Notes under the pieces: model-generated
What the model was told of the DNA's origin: nothing
The model's database searches: none
Seen by the model: the letters and a program-made list of their open reading frames with translations, nothing else
Made by a program: the position numbers and the translations under genes
From: JAUZPB01 sp037140715
GTDB lineage: Bacteria; Bacteroidota; Ignavibacteria; Ignavibacteriales; SURF-24
Assembly (NCBI GenBank): GCA_037140715.1
Contig: JBAXDX010000119.1
Coordinates: forward strand, 1-6,364
DNA: 6,364 bases
Reading direction: 5' to 3'
Part shown: positions 5,232 to 6,364 of the stretch, one piece after another
Layout of the letters: each line of letters opens with the position of its first letter
Numbering within the stretch: position 1 is the stretch's first letter

Positions 5232-6364
5232 ATGTCAATTGGTAATTCTGACAATTCCGGATTAAATCCTGTCTTTAATTTCATAAGAAAATTTCTTAAA
5301 ACAAAATCAGTCCGGCAACCGGCAGGTAAGCAAATATGGACGGCTTTAGCTTTACTGACGGGCGGGCTACTGCTGACGCTTACAGCCTGTCTCTTATTAA
5401 AAGCAGATGTTGAACAGGACGCGAAAAATGAGTTTGATTTTGCCTGTACCGGATTTAACGATAAAATAATATCAAGACTATATACGCACGTTCAGCTGGT
5501 CCAAAGCGGAGCCTCTTTCTTTGAGAATTCTGAAACAGTTACGCAGAGCGAATGGCGGAATTTCACTGCTTCGCAGAAAACACAGTCGAATTCAGCCGGA
5601 ATTTATGGAGCAGGATACGCGGAAATAATCCCTCAGGGTCAGTCAGCCCTGCATGAAAAGAAAATCCGGGGGAAAGGAGTTTCGCAATATTCTGTTAAAC
5701 CGGCCGGGGAAAGAGAAATATCTACGCGGGTTACATACATAGAGCCATTTTCAGGCGAAAACCTGCATGCTTTTGGTTATGATGTCTTTTCCGATCCGGT
5801 CTGCCGCAAAGCTCTGGAAACAGCAAGGGATTATAATATTGTTGCTCTTTCCGGGAGAATTCCCCATGTACAGGGAAATAATAAGCATATTCAGGCGGAT
5901 GCGTTTATGTGCGCGCCTGTTTATAAGAAAGGAATGCCAAAGGAAAATTTAGAAGAATGCCGGCGTGCTGTACAGGGGTGGGTTTTTATTACATACCGGA
6001 TGAATGATCTGATAAACGGAATTTTTGAAGGTTATACGGAAAAAGATATTTTAAGTGCCGGAACTTTTGCATTCCGGCCAAACCTGATAAAAAGAAATAT
6101 CCTTCTGGAAATATCTGATAATTTTGTATTTGACCGGAAGTCCCTGCTTTTTGACGGCAGGGAAGAAATTAAAAATAAAGAAAAATCATCTCCTTTATTC
6201 TCTCTTAAATATTCTCTTGACATTAACAACGCTATATGGTATTCGCGGTTTACGCAGTATGATTCCGGTGAATCCGGTCCGGATTACAGCAGGGTATGGT
6301 ATGCTGCAACAGGCGGAACGGGCGTTTGTATCTTATTATTTGTCCTTTATTTGTCGCTTATTAA
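5232..6364 (+). CDS. CHASE-domain membrane sensor protein, N-terminal part (signalling output domain beyond the window)
   Basis: The frame is open for 377 codons to the right edge. ATG 5232 has GAGG at 5223-5226, and an in-frame TAA at 5193-5195 with no other start between fixes the beginning. Residues 35-56 form a transmembrane helix (ALALLTGGLLLTLTACLLL) after a basic cytoplasmic stretch. Residues of about 85-265 match the CHASE ligand-binding domain: YGAGYAEIIP (125-134), VTYIEPFSG (167-175), AFGYDVFSDPVCRKALETAR (to 199), ALSG (205-208) and GWVFITYRMNDLI (249-261). A second hydrophobic helix starts near 356. This layout places CHASE in the periplasm. In the family such proteins continue into PAS, histidine kinase, diguanylate cyclase or other output domains, and which one applies cannot be seen here. 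The ligand is unknown. The gene is divergent from the tRNA and has direct repeats just upstream. Confidence 0.9.
   Translation, partial: MSIGNSDNSGLNPVFNFIRKFLKTKSVRQPAGKQIWTALALLTGGLLLTLTACLLLKADVEQDAKNEFDFACTGFNDKIISRLYTHVQLVQSGASFFENSETVTQSEWRNFTASQKTQSNSAGIYGAGYAEIIPQGQSALHEKKIRGKGVSQYSVKPAGEREISTRVTYIEPFSGENLHAFGYDVFSDPVCRKALETARDYNIVALSGRIPHVQGNNKHIQADAFMCAPVYKKGMPKENLEECRRAVQGWVFITYRMNDLINGIFEGYTEKDILSAGTFAFRPNLIKRNILLEISDNFVFDRKSLLFDGREEIKNKEKSSPLFSLKYSLDINNAIWYSRFTQYDSGESGPDYSRVWYAATGGTGVCILLFVLYLSLI

Noticed and set aside
5038..5238. Minus-strand open frame of 66 codons spanning the right inverted-repeat arm and sensor leader
   Set aside because: It overlaps the sensor start and the repeats, its product resembles nothing known, and its sequence is dictated by the repeat arm. 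I see no ribosome site supporting it.
5767..5952. Plus-strand open frame of 61 codons
   Set aside because: It is in another frame within the CHASE coding region, whose own frame shows clear domain motifs.
6032..6229. Minus-strand open frame of 65 codons
   Set aside because: It is antisense within the CHASE sensor gene with no independent support.

Overview
The window looks like a chromosomal fragment of a Bacteroidota/Chlorobi-group bacterium, most likely from the Ignavibacteria. The large protein ends in a type IX secretion (T9SS) sorting domain with the FPNPFNPATSIKF signature that is very common in that class. A perfect TAnnTTTG element of the kind used as the -7 box in Bacteroidota lies just upstream of the gene. 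GC content is moderate, roughly 40% by eye. The genus cannot be named from the sequence.

Left two thirds (1..4296, minus strand): one very large open reading frame, in frame for 1432 codons with no stop, running off the left edge. It encodes a secreted mosaic protein. In order it has a signal peptide, an N-terminal domain starting with a TYTQGGWG motif, four SdrD B-like Ca-binding modules, a DUF11 domain, a choice-of-anchor A domain, the last strands of a DUF11 domain, a BNR/sortilin-type beta-propeller and the start of the T9SS sorting domain. The choice-of-anchor A domain appears to sit inside the DUF11 domain. Only the last 20 to 30 residues of the protein seem to lie outside the window.

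Middle (4297..5231): a possible promoter for the surface protein, then tRNA-Leu(GAG) on the minus strand with a textbook intrinsic terminator ten bases after it. Beyond it is a 609-base intergenic stretch between divergently oriented genes. This holds a 298-bp element bounded by 49-bp inverted repeats (about 44/49 matching), which resembles a MITE or a large palindromic regulatory or RNA element. It also holds a pair of identical 11-bp direct repeats, 23 bp apart, just upstream of the next gene.

Right end (5232..6364, plus strand): the N-terminal 377 codons of a membrane-bound sensor protein. It has a first transmembrane helix, a periplasmic CHASE ligand-binding domain and a second transmembrane helix at the window edge. 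The signalling output domain (histidine kinase, diguanylate cyclase or other) is outside the window. The surface protein and the sensor face away from each other and nothing here ties them functionally. The repeats upstream of the sensor suggest that its transcription is regulated.
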